From positions 561,616 through 625,615 of the forward strand of contig CP140033.1 of NCBI GenBank assembly GCA_039830015.1: a stretch of DNA of 64,000 nt, in the 5' to 3' direction. Source of the DNA: Buchnera aphidicola (Meitanaphis elongallis) (GTDB lineage Bacteria; Pseudomonadota; Gammaproteobacteria; Enterobacterales; Enterobacteriaceae). Of this stretch, positions 1 through 10,538 are shown piece after piece. The notes beneath the pieces were generated by a model. The model had not been told where the DNA came from. It was given only the letters and a program-made list of their open reading frames with translations, and searched no databases. The position numbers and the translations under genes are program-made. How positions within the stretch are numbered: the first letter of the stretch is position 1; each line of letters begins with the position of its first letter.

Positions 1-846
1 AAAAATATAGAAATATTATTCAATACATCCCACAAAGGAATTACAGGAATTAGCACAGGATACCAAGATCTCAATAAAAAAACGTCAGGATTACAACCAT
101 CCAACTTAATCATTATTGCTGCTCGTCCTTCTATGGGGAAAACAACGCTTGCCATGAACATTTGTGAAAATATTGCTATGACCTATGAAAAACCAGTTTT
201 GATTTTTAGTTTAGAAATGTCAGGAGAACAAATAATGATGAGAATGTTATCATCTCTATCTCGAGTAAATCAAGAACAGCTAAGAACAGGAAAGCTAAAC
301 GATGAAGATTGGTCTCGCGTCTCAAGTACTATAAATATTTTACTAAAGAAAAAAAATATGTATATTGACGATTCATCAACACTAACACCTACTGAAATGC
401 GATCTAGATCGCGTAAAATTTATCGAGAAAATAATGGGTTAAGTTTAATTATGGTTGATTATTTACAATTGATAAAAGTACCATCACTAATAGGAAACCG
501 AACATTGGAAATAGCTGAAGTTTCTAGAACATTAAAAGCACTAGCAAAAGAACTACAAGTTCCCATCATAGCACTATCACAATTAAATCGATTACTAGAA
601 CAAAGAGGAGACAAAAGGCCAATTAATTCTGATTTACGAGAATCGGGTTCTTTAGAACAAGATGCAGACTTAATTATGTTCATATATCGAGATGAATTAT
701 ATCATAAAAACACAGATTTAAAAGGTATTGCCGAAATAATTATAGGAAAACAAAGAAACGGGCCAATTGGAACGATTAAATTGACATTTAACGGACATTG
801 GTCACGATTCGATAATTACTCTGAATCACAATTTAACAACGAATAA
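1..846 (+). CDS. dnaB: Replicative DNA helicase DnaB, C-terminal part (5' end outside window)
   Basis: The reading frame is open from base 1, so the gene enters from the left edge. The visible 281 residues are the RecA-like motor domain of the hexameric replicative helicase. Walker A is ARPSMGKTT (about visible residues 41-49), Walker B lies in LIMVDYLQL, and further conserved blocks are FSLEMSGEQ, ALSQLNR, DLRESGSLEQDADLI and IIIGKQRNGPIGT. The C-terminus ends at the usual point for the enterobacterial protein. The N-terminal domain and linker are not in the window. Identification is by recognised family sequence. It is followed by a 420-bp spacer, so gshB downstream probably has its own promoter. 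Confidence 0.98.
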   Translation, partial: KNIEILFNTSHKGITGISTGYQDLNKKTSGLQPSNLIIIAARPSMGKTTLAMNICENIAMTYEKPVLIFSLEMSGEQIMMRMLSSLSRVNQEQLRTGKLNDEDWSRVSSTINILLKKKNMYIDDSSTLTPTEMRSRSRKIYRENNGLSLIMVDYLQLIKVPSLIGNRTLEIAEVSRTLKALAKELQVPIIALSQLNRLLEQRGDKRPINSDLRESGSLEQDADLIMFIYRDELYHKNTDLKGIAEIIIGKQRNGPIGTIKLTFNGHWSRFDNYSESQFNNE

Positions 847-1122
847 ACATTTTTAATATGATAAAATCAGTCAACATAATATTTACAACTTCTAAACTTT
901 AAAGAAATAAAACCAATCTCTAAAAAATTAAACATAAACATATAACTTTATTTATTACTAATAGAACGTTGAATATTAATTTGTTATTAAATATTTTGAG
1001 CAACCTGTGTTTCTATAACAAACACTTAAAAACAAAATTTAAAATCAATCATAATATTATTCATTCTATCTATTCAAACATAATGTAATTATAGTTTACC
1101 AAATGCAAACATTAAAATGAAG

Positions 1123-1151
1123 TTGACAAAAAATGTCTATATCATTACAAT
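1123..1151 (+). promoter_or_regulatory. Sigma-70 promoter for gshB-yqgE-ruvX
   Basis: TTGACA at 1123-1128, a 17-base spacer, and TACAAT at 1146-1151. This is among the best matches to the housekeeping consensus in the window. It points toward gshB, whose start lies about 130 bases downstream. Seen in sequence; activity is inferred. Confidence 0.7.
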
Positions 1152-1177
1152 CCAATATTGTTTATTGATATTGGATT
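1149..1177. repeat. Operator-like palindrome overlapping the gshB promoter -10
   Basis: Perfect 10-bp inverted repeat AATCCAATAT / ATATTGGATT with a 9-base centre. The left arm begins inside the -10 hexamer and the right arm lies just past the expected start point, so the mature RNA would lack the left arm. It therefore looks like a DNA palindrome rather than an RNA hairpin. No regulator is known to me. Confidence 0.45.
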
Positions 1178-1287
1178 CAAAAAAAATTTGTTAAGATTTA
1201 AAAACATTCGTTTCAAAGTAATAACAACAAAATTAAATATTATCTAATAAATTTTAATAAATATAAATGAAACCCAAAACACAAAGC

Positions 1288-2256
1288 ATGAAAATAAAAT
1301 TAGGAATCATAATGGATCCTATTTCTTCTATTAATATAAAAAAAGACTCTAGCTTTTCTATACTACTAGAAGCACAGAAAAGAAAATATACAATATATTA
1401 TATGGAAATATCAGATCTATATCTAAGAAATAATCAACCTTTCTCCAAAACTAAATTATTGTATCTTAAAAATAATCCAAAAAAATGGTATTCTTTCAAA
1501 AAATCAAATGATATTTTATTATTAAACTTAGATATAATTTTAATGCGAAAAGATCCTCCTATCAATGATCAATACATATATATTACCTATATTCTTGAAC
1601 AAGCTGAACATCAAGGTGTACTTGTAATTAACAAACCTCAAAGCCTTAGAGATTTTAATGAAAAATTATTTACTATATGGTTTCCAGAATTTATACCGTG
1701 TACTCTAATTACCAATGACATATCCAAAATTTATAATTTTTTGCATCAACATAAAGATATTATAATTAAACCTTTAAACGGGATGGGTGGATTATCTATT
1801 TTTCGAGTAAAAAAACATGATTCTAATACCATGGTTATAATCGAAACTATGACTAATCATGGAAAAAAATTATGTATATCTCAAAAATATTTAACAGACA
1901 TCCAACATGGAGATAAGAGAATATTAATTATTGATGGTAAACCTTTTCCATGGTGTTTAGCTAGAATTCCTAAAACTGGTGAGAATAGAGGCAACTTAGC
2001 TGCAGGAGGGACAGGAAAAGTACAAAAACTTACTTCATATGATTGGAATATAGCTAATTCCATAGCTAATGTATTAAAAAGAAAAGGATTATGTTTTGTG
2101 GGACTAGATATTATCGGAACAAAACTAACAGAAATCAATATTACTAGTCCAACATGCATACAAGAAATTGAATTCAAATGTAAAATATCCATCAGCAATA
2201 TTATTTTAAATGCTATAGAAAATAACTTAATTAGTAGAAATGTTTTAAATAACTGA
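1288..2256 (+). CDS. gshB: Glutathione synthetase
   Basis: Catalyses ATP-dependent ligation of glycine to gamma-glutamylcysteine, the last step of glutathione synthesis, in the cytoplasm. The sequence follows the family from KLGIIMDPI through INIKKDSSF, ILMRKDPP, NKPQSLRDFNEKLF, the ATP-grasp loop IKPLNGMGGLSIFR (about residues 158-171), RGNLAAGG and FVGLDIIG. The ATG at 1288 reproduces the conserved N-terminus (M-K-I-K-L-G-I). An in-frame ATG at 1267 would add seven residues absent from the family. From 1288 it is 322 residues, close to the usual 316. It is first in a gshB-yqgE-ruvX run, the order seen in enterobacteria. Confidence 0.96.
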   Translation: MKIKLGIIMDPISSINIKKDSSFSILLEAQKRKYTIYYMEISDLYLRNNQPFSKTKLLYLKNNPKKWYSFKKSNDILLLNLDIILMRKDPPINDQYIYITYILEQAEHQGVLVINKPQSLRDFNEKLFTIWFPEFIPCTLITNDISKIYNFLHQHKDIIIKPLNGMGGLSIFRVKKHDSNTMVIIETMTNHGKKLCISQKYLTDIQHGDKRILIIDGKPFPWCLARIPKTGENRGNLAAGGTGKVQKLTSYDWNIANSIANVLKRKGLCFVGLDIIGTKLTEINITSPTCIQEIEFKCKISISNIILNAIENNLISRNVLNN

Positions 2257-2322
2257 TTCTAAATAAAAGCTATTATTCTCTTACTAACTACGCCATAATC
2301 CACATAATCATAGGAATTAAAA

Positions 2323-2892
2323 ATGAAAATTAACTTACAAAACCATTTCTTAATTGCTATGCCTAATTTAAACCATCCTTTTTTTAAAAAATCTGTCATA
2401 TATATATGGAAACATAATAAAGATGGAGCAATGGGAATTATGATAAATAAACCTATTGCAAACCTAACAATAAAAACAATATTAAATAAGCTTAAAATTC
2501 AAATACCATTCAAAAATCTTCCTAATCATTTAAATAAATCTGTAATAATAGGAGGACCCATATCTGAAAATCGTGGTGTTATTCTACATTCTTTAAAAGA
2601 AAAATTTGTTTCTAGTATTCTTATATCAAACAATATTTTTATTACATCATCTCAAGATGTCTTAGAATATGTTGCTAACTGTCAAAACATTGATAATATA
2701 TTGATGATATTAGGTCATTGTGTATGGAAAAACAACCAACTAGAAAAAGAAATACTAAACAATATTTGGCTAACATCATTAGCAAACACTAACATTCTCT
2801 TTCATACTCCCTTATCTGAACGTTGGATGAAATCAGTTCGTAATATCGGAATAGATATAAATAGGTTAACTACAAATTTTGGACATGCATAA
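2323..2892 (+). CDS. yqgE: YqgE/AlgH family (UPF0301) protein
   Basis: A 189-residue protein matching enterobacterial YqgE over its full length (about 187). Recognisable blocks are LQNHFLIAMPNL at the N-terminus, GAMGIMINKP, IIGGPISENRGVILH, LGHCVWKNNQLEKEI and the C-terminal pair NILFHTP and NFGHA. The family fold is known but its biochemical role is not settled. It lies between gshB and ruvX on the same strand, and its stop codon is two bases before the ruvX ATG, so the two are probably translated from one message. Confidence 0.95.
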   Translation: MKINLQNHFLIAMPNLNHPFFKKSVIYIWKHNKDGAMGIMINKPIANLTIKTILNKLKIQIPFKNLPNHLNKSVIIGGPISENRGVILHSLKEKFVSSILISNNIFITSSQDVLEYVANCQNIDNILMILGHCVWKNNQLEKEILNNIWLTSLANTNILFHTPLSERWMKSVRNIGIDINRLTTNFGHA

Positions 2893-2894
2893 CA

Positions 2895-3311
2895 ATGATT
2901 TTTTTAGCATTTGATTTTGGAATCAAAAGAATTGGAGTAGCAGTAGGGCAGAAGATAACCAATACTGCACAAACTTTACCTCTTATAAAAGTAAAAAATG
3001 AAAAAATAAACTTAAACCAATTCAAAACGTTATTCTTAGAATGGAAACCGCACTCTATAATTATTGGTCTACCACTAAATATGAACGGTACTCAACAAAA
3101 TATTACAAAAAAATCAAAACAATTTTCAAAAAAATTATTTAAAAATTTCAAAATACCTATTTTTTTACATGATGAAAGACTAACAACAATAGAAGCAAAA
3201 ACAACACTATTTGAAAAAAACGGATTTAAATCTTTAATAAAAAACAAAACCGACTCAACTGCTGCTGCCATTATTCTAGAAAGTTGGTTAATAAATAATA
3301 CACATGTTTAA
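2895..3311 (+). CDS. ruvX: RuvX/YqgF RNase H-fold protein (pre-16S rRNA processing / putative Holliday junction resolvase)
   Basis: 138 residues, the usual family length. The N-terminal LAFDFGIKRIGVAVG carries the first catalytic aspartate, SIIIGLPLNMNG is the second conserved block, and LHDERLTTIEA plus NKTDSTAAAIILESWL hold the remaining acidic residues. Members are implicated in 5' maturation of 16S rRNA and were earlier proposed as Holliday junction resolvases. It follows yqgE by two bases and is the last gene of the gshB operon, converging on leuA. Confidence 0.95.
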   Translation: MIFLAFDFGIKRIGVAVGQKITNTAQTLPLIKVKNEKINLNQFKTLFLEWKPHSIIIGLPLNMNGTQQNITKKSKQFSKKLFKNFKIPIFLHDERLTTIEAKTTLFEKNGFKSLIKNKTDSTAAAIILESWLINNTHV

Positions 3312-3328
3312 AAGATTTAAATAAAATG

Positions 3329-3362
3329 TTCATTTTAAATATAAAATAATATTAAAAATGAA
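3329..3362. terminator. Imperfect hairpin between convergent ruvX and leuA
   Basis: A 14-bp stem (3329-3342 with 3349-3362) has one mismatch and a 6-base loop, with no strong T-tract on either side. It sits between two genes that read toward each other. A bidirectional terminator is the natural guess, but evidence is weak in such A+T-rich DNA. Confidence 0.3.
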
Positions 3363-3491
3363 TTATTTAAAAGCGTGATTCAATCATCTAAGCACAATGT
3401 ATGAACGTAAAAATGAAATAAATTTTTACATCCATATTTTAACACATTTGAAAACAACTACTAGAAATCATAACTAAATCCATACAAATTT

Positions 3492-5033
3492 TTATTTCAA
3501 TCTCATTTTATTAATTTGTTTTATATGCCAAATATTGTTCAGTATATCAATCATAGCCTGTAAAAAAGATCTGATAATATCAGAAGTTAAACCTACTCCA
3601 TAAAATTTACGACATTCATGTTGTACTTCAATATTAACTTGTCTAACAGTACTAAAGGTTTCATATTTCATTGTACAATAAAAGTTCTTTACTTTTACGT
3701 TAAAGGATGTAACTTTGTTTAACACCTCTTGTATTGCGTACATAAATCCATTTTTAGTCATTATACTCTCAGTATATAAATTTACCCCACACATCAATTT
3801 TATCGAAAAATGAGATACACCATCTAAATTTGAAATAATAGTAAAATCTTTTAACTGAAAATGTTCAAATAACTTACCGTACGACTTAGAAAAAGCCAAT
3901 ATTTCTAAATCATAATCAAATACCTGTCCTTTTTTATCAGCTAGTTTTAGAAAAGAACTATACAAATTACCAAGGTCATAATCAATATCTTCCTTATATC
4001 CCATTTTAGACATATAATGCTTAATAGCCGCTCTACCCGATCGAGATGTTAAATTTAAAGTAACTTGTTTTAAACCTATAGTTTCAGGAATAATTATTTC
4101 ATAATTTTTTCTATTTTTTAATACTCCATCTTGATGAATACCAGATGAATGTGAAAAAGCATTACTTCCTACTATCGCTTTGTTTGCAGAAATCATCATA
4201 CCACATATTGTGCTAACTATTTTGCTAGTATTATAAATTTCTTCATATTTAATGTTAGTATGTAAATGAAAAATATCTTTTCTAATTTTAATAGCCATAA
4301 TCACTTCTTCTAAAGCTGTATTCCCAGCACGTTCTCCTATCCCATTAATTGTACCTTCTACTTGTCTAGCCCCAGCTTGTATAGCTGAAATTGAATTAGC
4401 AACAGCCATACCTAAGTCATTATGACAATGTATAGATATAATAGCATTATCGATGTTAGGCACTCTATGATACAAAGAAGTAATAATATTTTCAAATTGA
4501 CTAGGAATAGTATAACCTACTGTATCCGGAATATTAACAGTTGTAGCACCAGACTGGATTGCTATTTCTACAATACGACATAAATTATCTAAACTTGTTC
4601 TTCCTGCATCTTCGCAAGAAAATTCAACATCATCTGTATATTTTCGCGCTCTCTTAATAGAACAAACTGCCATTTCTATAATTTCATCAAATGTCTTCCT
4701 TAATTTAGATTTAACATGTAAATTAGATGTACCTAAAAATATATGAATACGAAATGCACTAGCGCCTTTCATAGCTTCAGCAGCTATATCTATATCTTTA
4801 TATACACATCTAGCCAAACCACAAATTTTAGAATCTTTAATATTTTTAGATATAAGAAGAGTAGACTTAAAATCACCAGGCGATGATACAGGAAACCCTA
4901 CTTCTATAACATCAACTCCTAATCGCTCCAGAGCAAAAGCTATTTCTAATTTTTTTTTCGAACTTAAACTAGCTTTCAAAGACTGTTCACCATCACGCAA
5001 TGTCGTATCAAAAATAATTAATTGTTGAGTCAT
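3492..5033 (-). CDS. leuA: 2-isopropylmalate synthase
   Basis: Condenses acetyl-CoA with 2-ketoisovalerate, the committed step of leucine synthesis. 513 residues (enterobacterial form 523). The TIM-barrel part has [10 protein letters not shown] near the N-terminus, the metal-binding H-x-H in [15 protein letters not shown], and [35 protein letters not shown] follows. The last 120 or so residues form the leucine-binding regulatory domain, still present. An AGGA ribosome site precedes the ATG at 5033. It is separated from leuD by 470 bp and lies downstream of it, so the cluster reads B-C-D-A rather than the usual A-B-C-D. Confidence 0.97.
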   Translation of the reverse strand: MTQQLIIFDTTLRDGEQSLKASLSSKKKLEIAFALERLGVDVIEVGFPVSSPGDFKSTLLISKNIKDSKICGLARCVYKDIDIAAEAMKGASAFRIHIFLGTSNLHVKSKLRKTFDEIIEMAVCSIKRARKYTDDVEFSCEDAGRTSLDNLCRIVEIAIQSGATTVNIPDTVGYTIPSQFENIITSLYHRVPNIDNAIISIHCHNDLGMAVANSISAIQAGARQVEGTINGIGERAGNTALEEVIMAIKIRKDIFHLHTNIKYEEIYNTSKIVSTICGMMISANKAIVGSNAFSHSSGIHQDGVLKNRKNYEIIIPETIGLKQVTLNLTSRSGRAAIKHYMSKMGYKEDIDYDLGNLYSSFLKLADKKGQVFDYDLEILAFSKSYGKLFEHFQLKDFTIISNLDGVSHFSIKLMCGVNLYTESIMTKNGFMYAIQEVLNKVTSFNVKVKNFYCTMKYETFSTVRQVNIEVQHECRKFYGVGLTSDIIRSFLQAMIDILNNIWHIKQINKMRLK

Positions 5034-5503
5034 CTATTTTCCTAAAATTAAATATACTAATAATATTTCGTTTAGAACGTGTATAAATACAAAAAAATAA
5101 TCATTTATAATTTTTACAAAAAATTATATTCTTATTTATATACAACAATTGATATGAAATGTTTACGAAAACTGCTAAAAATTTATTTTTAGAAATAATC
5201 TAAATCATTTTAAATATTAATTTTAAAAATACATATTAACCTATATATAATTCATGAAAATAAATACTTTTCAAATCAACTATTAACAATTTAATATTAC
5301 TATTAATCATTCCACGTTATATAAAATAAAAAATTTTATTATTTCTGTTATAAAATACTTTTTATAAAGCTAATAATATGCTTTTAAACAATTTATTCTA
5401 AAATAAATATGATTTACAAAAATTGTATTAACAATATAAAAAATAAAAATTTTTATAAATTATTATAAATATTAACAATGTTAATGTTCTAAAACATGGT
5501 TTA
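5034..5503. other. Spacer leuD-leuA (470 bp)
   Basis: No gene or convincing gene remnant is visible. If the cluster came from a circular leucine plasmid, this is where plasmid backbone genes (repA, yqhA) might have stood. I could not recognise any trace of them by reading both strands. Confidence 0.6.
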
Positions 5504-6112
5504 CTAAATAGATGTAAAAAATTTAGGAATACCATTTTCATAATTTTTTATTTGCTCGACATTCTTTATTGTCAAATCTATGTCATCTAATCCATTTAAC
5601 ATACAGTACTTATAAAAATAATTAATCTCAAATTGATAACATTGATCGTTTACTAAGACTGTATTACTCATCAAATTTATTGTTACAGATGTTTTAGAAT
5701 ACTTTAATATCATATTAAACAAATAATTTACTATGCTTTTAGACAATACAACAGGTAACAAACCATTTTTAATACTGTTACTATAAAAAATATCCGCAAA
5801 ACTAGATGCTAAAATTACTTTAAATCCATAATCTAATAAAGCCCACACAGCATGTTCTCTTGATGAACCGCATCCAAAATTTTCTCTCGAAAGCAAAATA
5901 GTTGCGTCTTGATAACAAGATCTATTTAAAACAAAATCTTTATTTAACGTACGACCAAAATCATCTAAATATCTCCAATCGTTAAATAAATGTTTTCCAA
6001 ATCCCAACTTAGTAATCTTTTGTAAAAACTGTTTAGGAATAATTGCATCAGTATCTACATTAGACATATCTAGAGGAACTACAGTTCCAATATGAGAAAC
6101 AAATTTAGACAT
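5504..6112 (-). CDS. leuD: 3-isopropylmalate dehydratase small subunit
   Basis: Partner of LeuC in isomerising 2- to 3-isopropylmalate. 202 residues against about 201 in the family. Conserved blocks are VVPLDMSNVDTDAIIPKQFL near the N-terminus, LNRSCYQDATILLSRENFGCGSSREHAVWAL with the substrate-contacting GCGSSREH loop, and FADIFYSNSIKNGLLPV. It begins 34 bases after leuC on the same strand and is probably co-transcribed. Confidence 0.97.
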   Translation of the reverse strand: MSKFVSHIGTVVPLDMSNVDTDAIIPKQFLQKITKLGFGKHLFNDWRYLDDFGRTLNKDFVLNRSCYQDATILLSRENFGCGSSREHAVWALLDYGFKVILASSFADIFYSNSIKNGLLPVVLSKSIVNYLFNMILKYSKTSVTINLMSNTVLVNDQCYQFEINYFYKYCMLNGLDDIDLTIKNVEQIKNYENGIPKFFTSI

Positions 6113-6146
6113 TTTAACTTCCTATAAAATAATAATTTAAAAATTT

Positions 6147-7550
6147 TTAATATGAAAAGTTTCTAACATCTACAAAACAGCCAGAGATTGCTGCAACAGC
6201 AGCCATTATTGGACTAACCAAATGAGTTCTTCCACCTCTACCCTGACGTCCTTCAAAATTTCTATTACTAGTTGAAGCACAACGCTCTTGATTATTCAAA
6301 TAATCACCATTCATAGCCAAACACATAGAACATCCAGGATGACGCCATTCAAATCCAGAACGAATAAAAATTTTGTCTAATCCTTCTTTTTCTGCTTGTC
6401 TTTTTACCATACCAGATCCAGGAACAATAATAGCATGAACAGTTTTAGAAACGCGTTTATATCGAATAATCTCTGCTATACAACGTAAATCTTCTATTCT
6501 AGAATTAGTACATGATCCAATAAAAACCTTATCAACAGGTAAACCTATCAAATGCATTCCTGGTTCTAACCCCATATATTTCAATGATTGTTCTGCAGTA
6601 TCTCTTTCAAGAACATCATTATAAGAATCAAGACATGGAATTTTTTCATGAATAGAAATAACTTGACTTGGATTAGTCCCCCAAGTAATTTGAGGAGAAA
6701 GAGCAGAAATATCTAATACTATTGTTTTATCAAACACTGCTCCTATATCAGAATACAAAGAACGCCAATATAACAATGCATTTTCCCAATATTTACCTTT
6801 TGGAGCATATCTACAATTTTTTAAATATTTAAAAGTAATCTTATCTGGAGCAATAATTCCAGATTTTGCACCCATTTCTATAACCATATTACATATAGTC
6901 ATTCTACTTTCCATGCTTAAACGTGGAATTAAATCTCCAGAAAATTCTATTACATATCCAGATCCACCAGATGTACCTAATCTTTTAATTATAAACAAAA
7001 TTATATCTTTTGCTGTTACTCCATAACCAATATTCCCGCGTATTTCTATATTCATATTTTTTGAACGATTTTGTTTCAATGTCTGTGTAGCTAATACATG
7101 TTCCACTTCAGATGTTCCAATACCAAAAGACAATGTACCAAAAGCTCCATGTGTTGATGTATGTGAATCTCCACATACTATAGTCATTCCAGGTAAAGTC
7201 ATACCTTGCTCGGGACCAACAACATGGACAATACCTTGATTTGGATGATTTAAATCAAATAATTTAATATTGAATTCTTTACAATTCTCTGTTAACGCAT
7301 TCATCTGTATTTTAGCTAAATTAGTTGCACAATCCATGTCTCTGCTAATTGTAGGAACATTATGATCCATAATAGCAAATGTTTTTTTAGGTTGTCTTAA
7401 TGTTCTATTCTTAACGCGCATCTCATAAAACGCTTGTGGAGAAGTAACTTCATGTATTAAATGCAAATCTATATATAAAATCGGAGATTGACCTTTTTCT
7501 TCACACACTATATGAGAATCATATAATTTTTGATAAAGTGTTCTTTTCAT
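6147..7550 (-). CDS. leuC: 3-isopropylmalate dehydratase large subunit
   Basis: Aconitase-family subunit with a [4Fe-4S] cluster. Cluster ligands lie in [14 protein letters not shown] and GCSMCLAMN; other signatures are TMDHN-type [33 protein letters not shown], and the C-terminal [20 protein letters not shown] chose the ATG at 7550 because its bases form an ATGA overlap with the leuB stop codon, the enterobacterial proteins begin just there (M-x-x-T-L-Y-x-K-L), and AGAAG lies seven bases upstream; an upstream in-frame TTG at 7565 is less likely. The 467-residue length is normal. It depends on the isc cluster assembly genes found at 57-61 kb. Confidence 0.97.
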   Translation of the reverse strand: MKRTLYQKLYDSHIVCEEKGQSPILYIDLHLIHEVTSPQAFYEMRVKNRTLRQPKKTFAIMDHNVPTISRDMDCATNLAKIQMNALTENCKEFNIKLFDLNHPNQGIVHVVGPEQGMTLPGMTIVCGDSHTSTHGAFGTLSFGIGTSEVEHVLATQTLKQNRSKNMNIEIRGNIGYGVTAKDIILFIIKRLGTSGGSGYVIEFSGDLIPRLSMESRMTICNMVIEMGAKSGIIAPDKITFKYLKNCRYAPKGKYWENALLYWRSLYSDIGAVFDKTIVLDISALSPQITWGTNPSQVISIHEKIPCLDSYNDVLERDTAEQSLKYMGLEPGMHLIGLPVDKVFIGSCTNSRIEDLRCIAEIIRYKRVSKTVHAIIVPGSGMVKRQAEKEGLDKIFIRSGFEWRHPGCSMCLAMNGDYLNNQERCASTSNRNFEGRQGRGGRTHLVSPIMAAVAAISGCFVDVRNFSY

Positions 7551-8647
7551 TTTATTCTTCTGCAAGATAACAAATTAGAGATAATATCGCCCATTTCACT
7601 AGTACTAGAAAAATAATTGTTACTATTCGATATATCTTTTGTTCGATAACCTAAACTTAAAGCTTCATGTACTACTTCGTTAATAATATCTGCTATTGCA
7701 TCTAATTGAAAACTATATCTAAACAACATACCTATTGAAAGAATTAACGCGATAGGATTAGCTATATTTTTTCCTTGAATATCAGGTGCTGAACCACCAG
7801 CTGGCTCATATAAACCAAAATTCTTTTCATTCAAACTAGCTGAAGGTAATAATCCTATAGAACCAGTAATAATCGCACACTCATCTGAAAGTATATCACC
7901 AAATAAATTAGAGCATAAAATTATATCAAATTGTTCAGGATGACTAATTATCCTCATAGCAGCATTATCAACATATAAATGAGATAATTTTACTGTAGGA
8001 TACTCTAAAGATACTTTATTAACTACTTGTCTCCACAACACAGAGGTTTCCAATACATTAGCTTTATCAATAGAAGTCAAAACACATTTTCTAGTTAAAG
8101 CTAATTTAAATGCAATATGAGCAATTCTTTCAATTTCATACTGATAATATATCTCTGTATCAAACGCATACTTTTTAGAATTTATGTGCTTCACACCTTT
8201 AGGAGTTCCAAAATAAATACCTCCTATTAATTCACGTACACATATAACATTAAATCCTTTCGAAGTTATATCAAAACGAAGAGGAGATAATTCTTCCAAT
8301 CCATGATATAACTGAGCAGGTCTCAAATTTGCAAACAAATTAAAATGTTTTCGCAAAGGTAATAGAGCTCCTCTTTCCGGTTGTAAATGAGACGGTAAAT
8401 CATTCCATTTTGGACCTCCAACGGCACCAAACAAAATAGCATCAGAACATATACATCCATCTAATGTACTTTTAGGTAGTGCAATACCATATTTATCTAT
8501 TGCGATCCCTCCAACATCATACTCTTTTGTTTGAATATCCATGCAAAAATTGTTCTTAATAACTTTTAATACTTTATATCCTTCCTTCATTATTTCAGGT
8601 CCAATTCCATCACCTGGTAAAATAGCAATTTTATATTTTCGAGTCAT
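7547..8647 (-). CDS. leuB: 3-isopropylmalate dehydrogenase
   Basis: NAD-dependent oxidative decarboxylation of 3-isopropylmalate. 366 residues (family about 363). Signatures are [12 protein letters not shown] at the N-terminus, [17 protein letters not shown] [18 protein letters not shown], the active-site Tyr region [18 protein letters not shown], and the dehydrogenase motif [26 protein letters not shown]. An AAGGAAT ribosome site precedes the ATG. It is the first gene of the leuBCDA run and overlaps leuC by four bases, implying translational coupling. Confidence 0.97.
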   Translation of the reverse strand: MTRKYKIAILPGDGIGPEIMKEGYKVLKVIKNNFCMDIQTKEYDVGGIAIDKYGIALPKSTLDGCICSDAILFGAVGGPKWNDLPSHLQPERGALLPLRKHFNLFANLRPAQLYHGLEELSPLRFDITSKGFNVICVRELIGGIYFGTPKGVKHINSKKYAFDTEIYYQYEIERIAHIAFKLALTRKCVLTSIDKANVLETSVLWRQVVNKVSLEYPTVKLSHLYVDNAAMRIISHPEQFDIILCSNLFGDILSDECAIITGSIGLLPSASLNEKNFGLYEPAGGSAPDIQGKNIANPIALILSIGMLFRYSFQLDAIADIINEVVHEALSLGYRTKDISNSNNYFSSTSEMGDIISNLLSCRRIK

Positions 8648-8989
8648 ATATAATCATAATTCCTTATGTTAAATACGTTTTTAACACTAATGACAATTAG
8701 TACATAAATATTTTATAGAGTAGATTTAAAAAATTGAATTAAATATATACATTCTCAATGTATTTAAATGTAAAAATTGAAATCCATCATATTATTTTAC
8801 GTTTTAGTATTTAAATTTACTATGAAATGATACTAATATATTAAAAGTTGTAGTAAAAATATTTTTATAATTAATTTATACAATTCCTACTAACAAATAT
8901 TGTTAAATAACTAACATTTAACATATAATATTTTACACATTTTTAAAATACTACATTCATAAACAAAACATCACAACGTAACAATATTT
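8648..8989. other. Divergent spacer leuB / yggS (342 bp)
   Basis: Must contain the promoter of the leuB cluster (minus) and that of yggS (plus), but no strong consensus pair is seen. No leucine-rich leader peptide is recognisable upstream of leuB. Confidence 0.5.
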
Positions 8990-9658
8990 ATGTTAAAAAT
9001 ACAAGAAAATCTAAAAAAAATACACGAAAAAATTCTTACTATAAGAAAAAAATATTATGTTCCTCAAAAAAAAATAAAACTATTAGTAGTCAGCAAATCA
9101 CGATCTATTCAAGAAATAAAAACAGCAATTTTATGCAAACAATATGAATTTGGAGAAAATTACATACAAGAAAGTTTATTTAAAATTAAAACCTTTAAAA
9201 ACATTAAATGGCACTTTATTGGTCATATTCAATCCAACAAAACACGTATAATTTCTACTAATTTCGATTGGTGTCATACTGTAAAAAACGAAAAAATAGC
9301 TAAAAAATTAAATAAACATCGATATAACATTGCTCCAAAATTAAATATTTTAATACAAATAGACATTAGAGATAACTTTTCTATATCAAAAATAAATATA
9401 AATAATTTTAAAAATTTAATAAAGAAAATAATACTATTAAAAAATTTAAATTTACGTGGTGTAATGGGTATGCCTTATAAATTTATTCATTACAATGATC
9501 AAGTAAAATCATACCAAAACGTACCATTATATTTTTCCATCATGAAAGATATACATCCTGACGTAGACACTATATCCATAGGAACCAGTCACGATATGCA
9601 AGCTGCTATAATATCTGGAAGTACTTTGATAAGAATAGGATCATACATCTTTGACTAA
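8990..9658 (+). CDS. yggS: Pyridoxal-phosphate homeostasis protein YggS (PLPBP family)
   Basis: 222 residues against about 234 in E. coli. The PLP-binding lysine is in KLLVVSKS near residue 35; further family blocks are EFGENYIQE, IKWHFIGHIQSNK, ILIQIDI, RGVMGMP and ISIGTSHDMQAAI, and IRIGSYIFD near the C-terminus corresponds to the usual RIGTAIFG. The protein binds PLP without known enzyme activity and affects vitamin B6 and amino acid balance. No ribosome site is obvious before the ATG. Isolated: the enterobacterial neighbours yggT, yggU and hemW are absent. Confidence 0.95.
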   Translation: MLKIQENLKKIHEKILTIRKKYYVPQKKIKLLVVSKSRSIQEIKTAILCKQYEFGENYIQESLFKIKTFKNIKWHFIGHIQSNKTRIISTNFDWCHTVKNEKIAKKLNKHRYNIAPKLNILIQIDIRDNFSISKININNFKNLIKKIILLKNLNLRGVMGMPYKFIHYNDQVKSYQNVPLYFSIMKDIHPDVDTISIGTSHDMQAAIISGSTLIRIGSYIFD

Positions 9659-10538
9659 TATGACTTCTCTAACATTGTACATTTATGAATTATATAAAAC
9701 CCATCATGTACTAATTTTAACCTAATTGTAATAATTAACTACATATATTGTTTTTAAAATTCATACATATATATGTTACATGCATTTAAATAAAATGTTG
9801 ATACAAATATCTTAATAAACACTACAAAACAAATAATATTTGTTTCAAAAAATCATACAAAATTGTTATAAAATAATATTAAGCAACATTAAAATATTTT
9901 TAAATTTTTGAATTTCATAAATTTACCCGCTATAAACACATGTTTTCAATTCAAAATGCACTAACAAATACAATAAATTTGCAATCATTCACAGTACAAC
10001 AAAATATACACAACATAAATTTTAATTTAATTCTTAATTATCTAAAATACTTAGAATAGAACTTATCAAACTAAAATATTTATCACCACTTTAATATTCA
10101 AATACATATTAAAATACTTAATTTAATATCAAAATTAAAACTTGTTTTATTTTGAAAATTAAATATGAAAACACTACTTATGTTCTGAAAACATCACTAT
10201 GTATATTTTAGAATATATACTAAACACCATAATAGAAATAAAATATAACAACAAATAAAATTATTACAATTTTATAAATACAAGCATATAAATATTCAAC
10301 CATCTCATATCAAGATATATAATATCCTTAAAAAATTTATTTAAATTATATAAATTAATAAAATAATATAATATAATCTCAAAGAATGTATTAATTACAA
10401 TATATAATTATATTATATAACTGTAATTTGTTTTACATAAATACTTAAAATCAAGAACATTAAAAAATTGTTTTATTTATTTTTAAAAATATTTTTAAAT
10501 AAAATATTTACATAAGTATCAATATTATTTAAAACATT
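9659..10538. other. Long non-coding spacer yggS-trmB (880 bp)
   Basis: No reading frame of interest or recognisable remnant is seen on either strand. In E. coli yggT, yggU, rdgB and hemW follow yggS, so erosion of such genes is plausible, but I found no diagnostic motif (for example the radical-SAM cysteine motif of HemW). Confidence 0.5.

Larger units (their letters stand above)
847..1266. other. Spacer dnaB-gshB (420 bp) with promoter and palindrome
   Basis: No coding sequence is recognisable. The right third holds a near-consensus sigma-70 promoter and an overlapping palindrome, listed separately. The remainder is A+T-rich with no convincing structure. Confidence 0.7.

Noticed and set aside
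459..683. Antisense frames inside dnaB, gshB, murI, hslU, hslV, trpE, ynfM, rep and der
   Set aside because: They mirror conserved proteins on the other strand and have no independent ribosome sites or family resemblance.
9659..10538. hemW remnant in the 880-bp spacer
   Set aside because: Expected from enterobacterial synteny, but no radical-SAM cysteine motif or other HemW stretch could be read.
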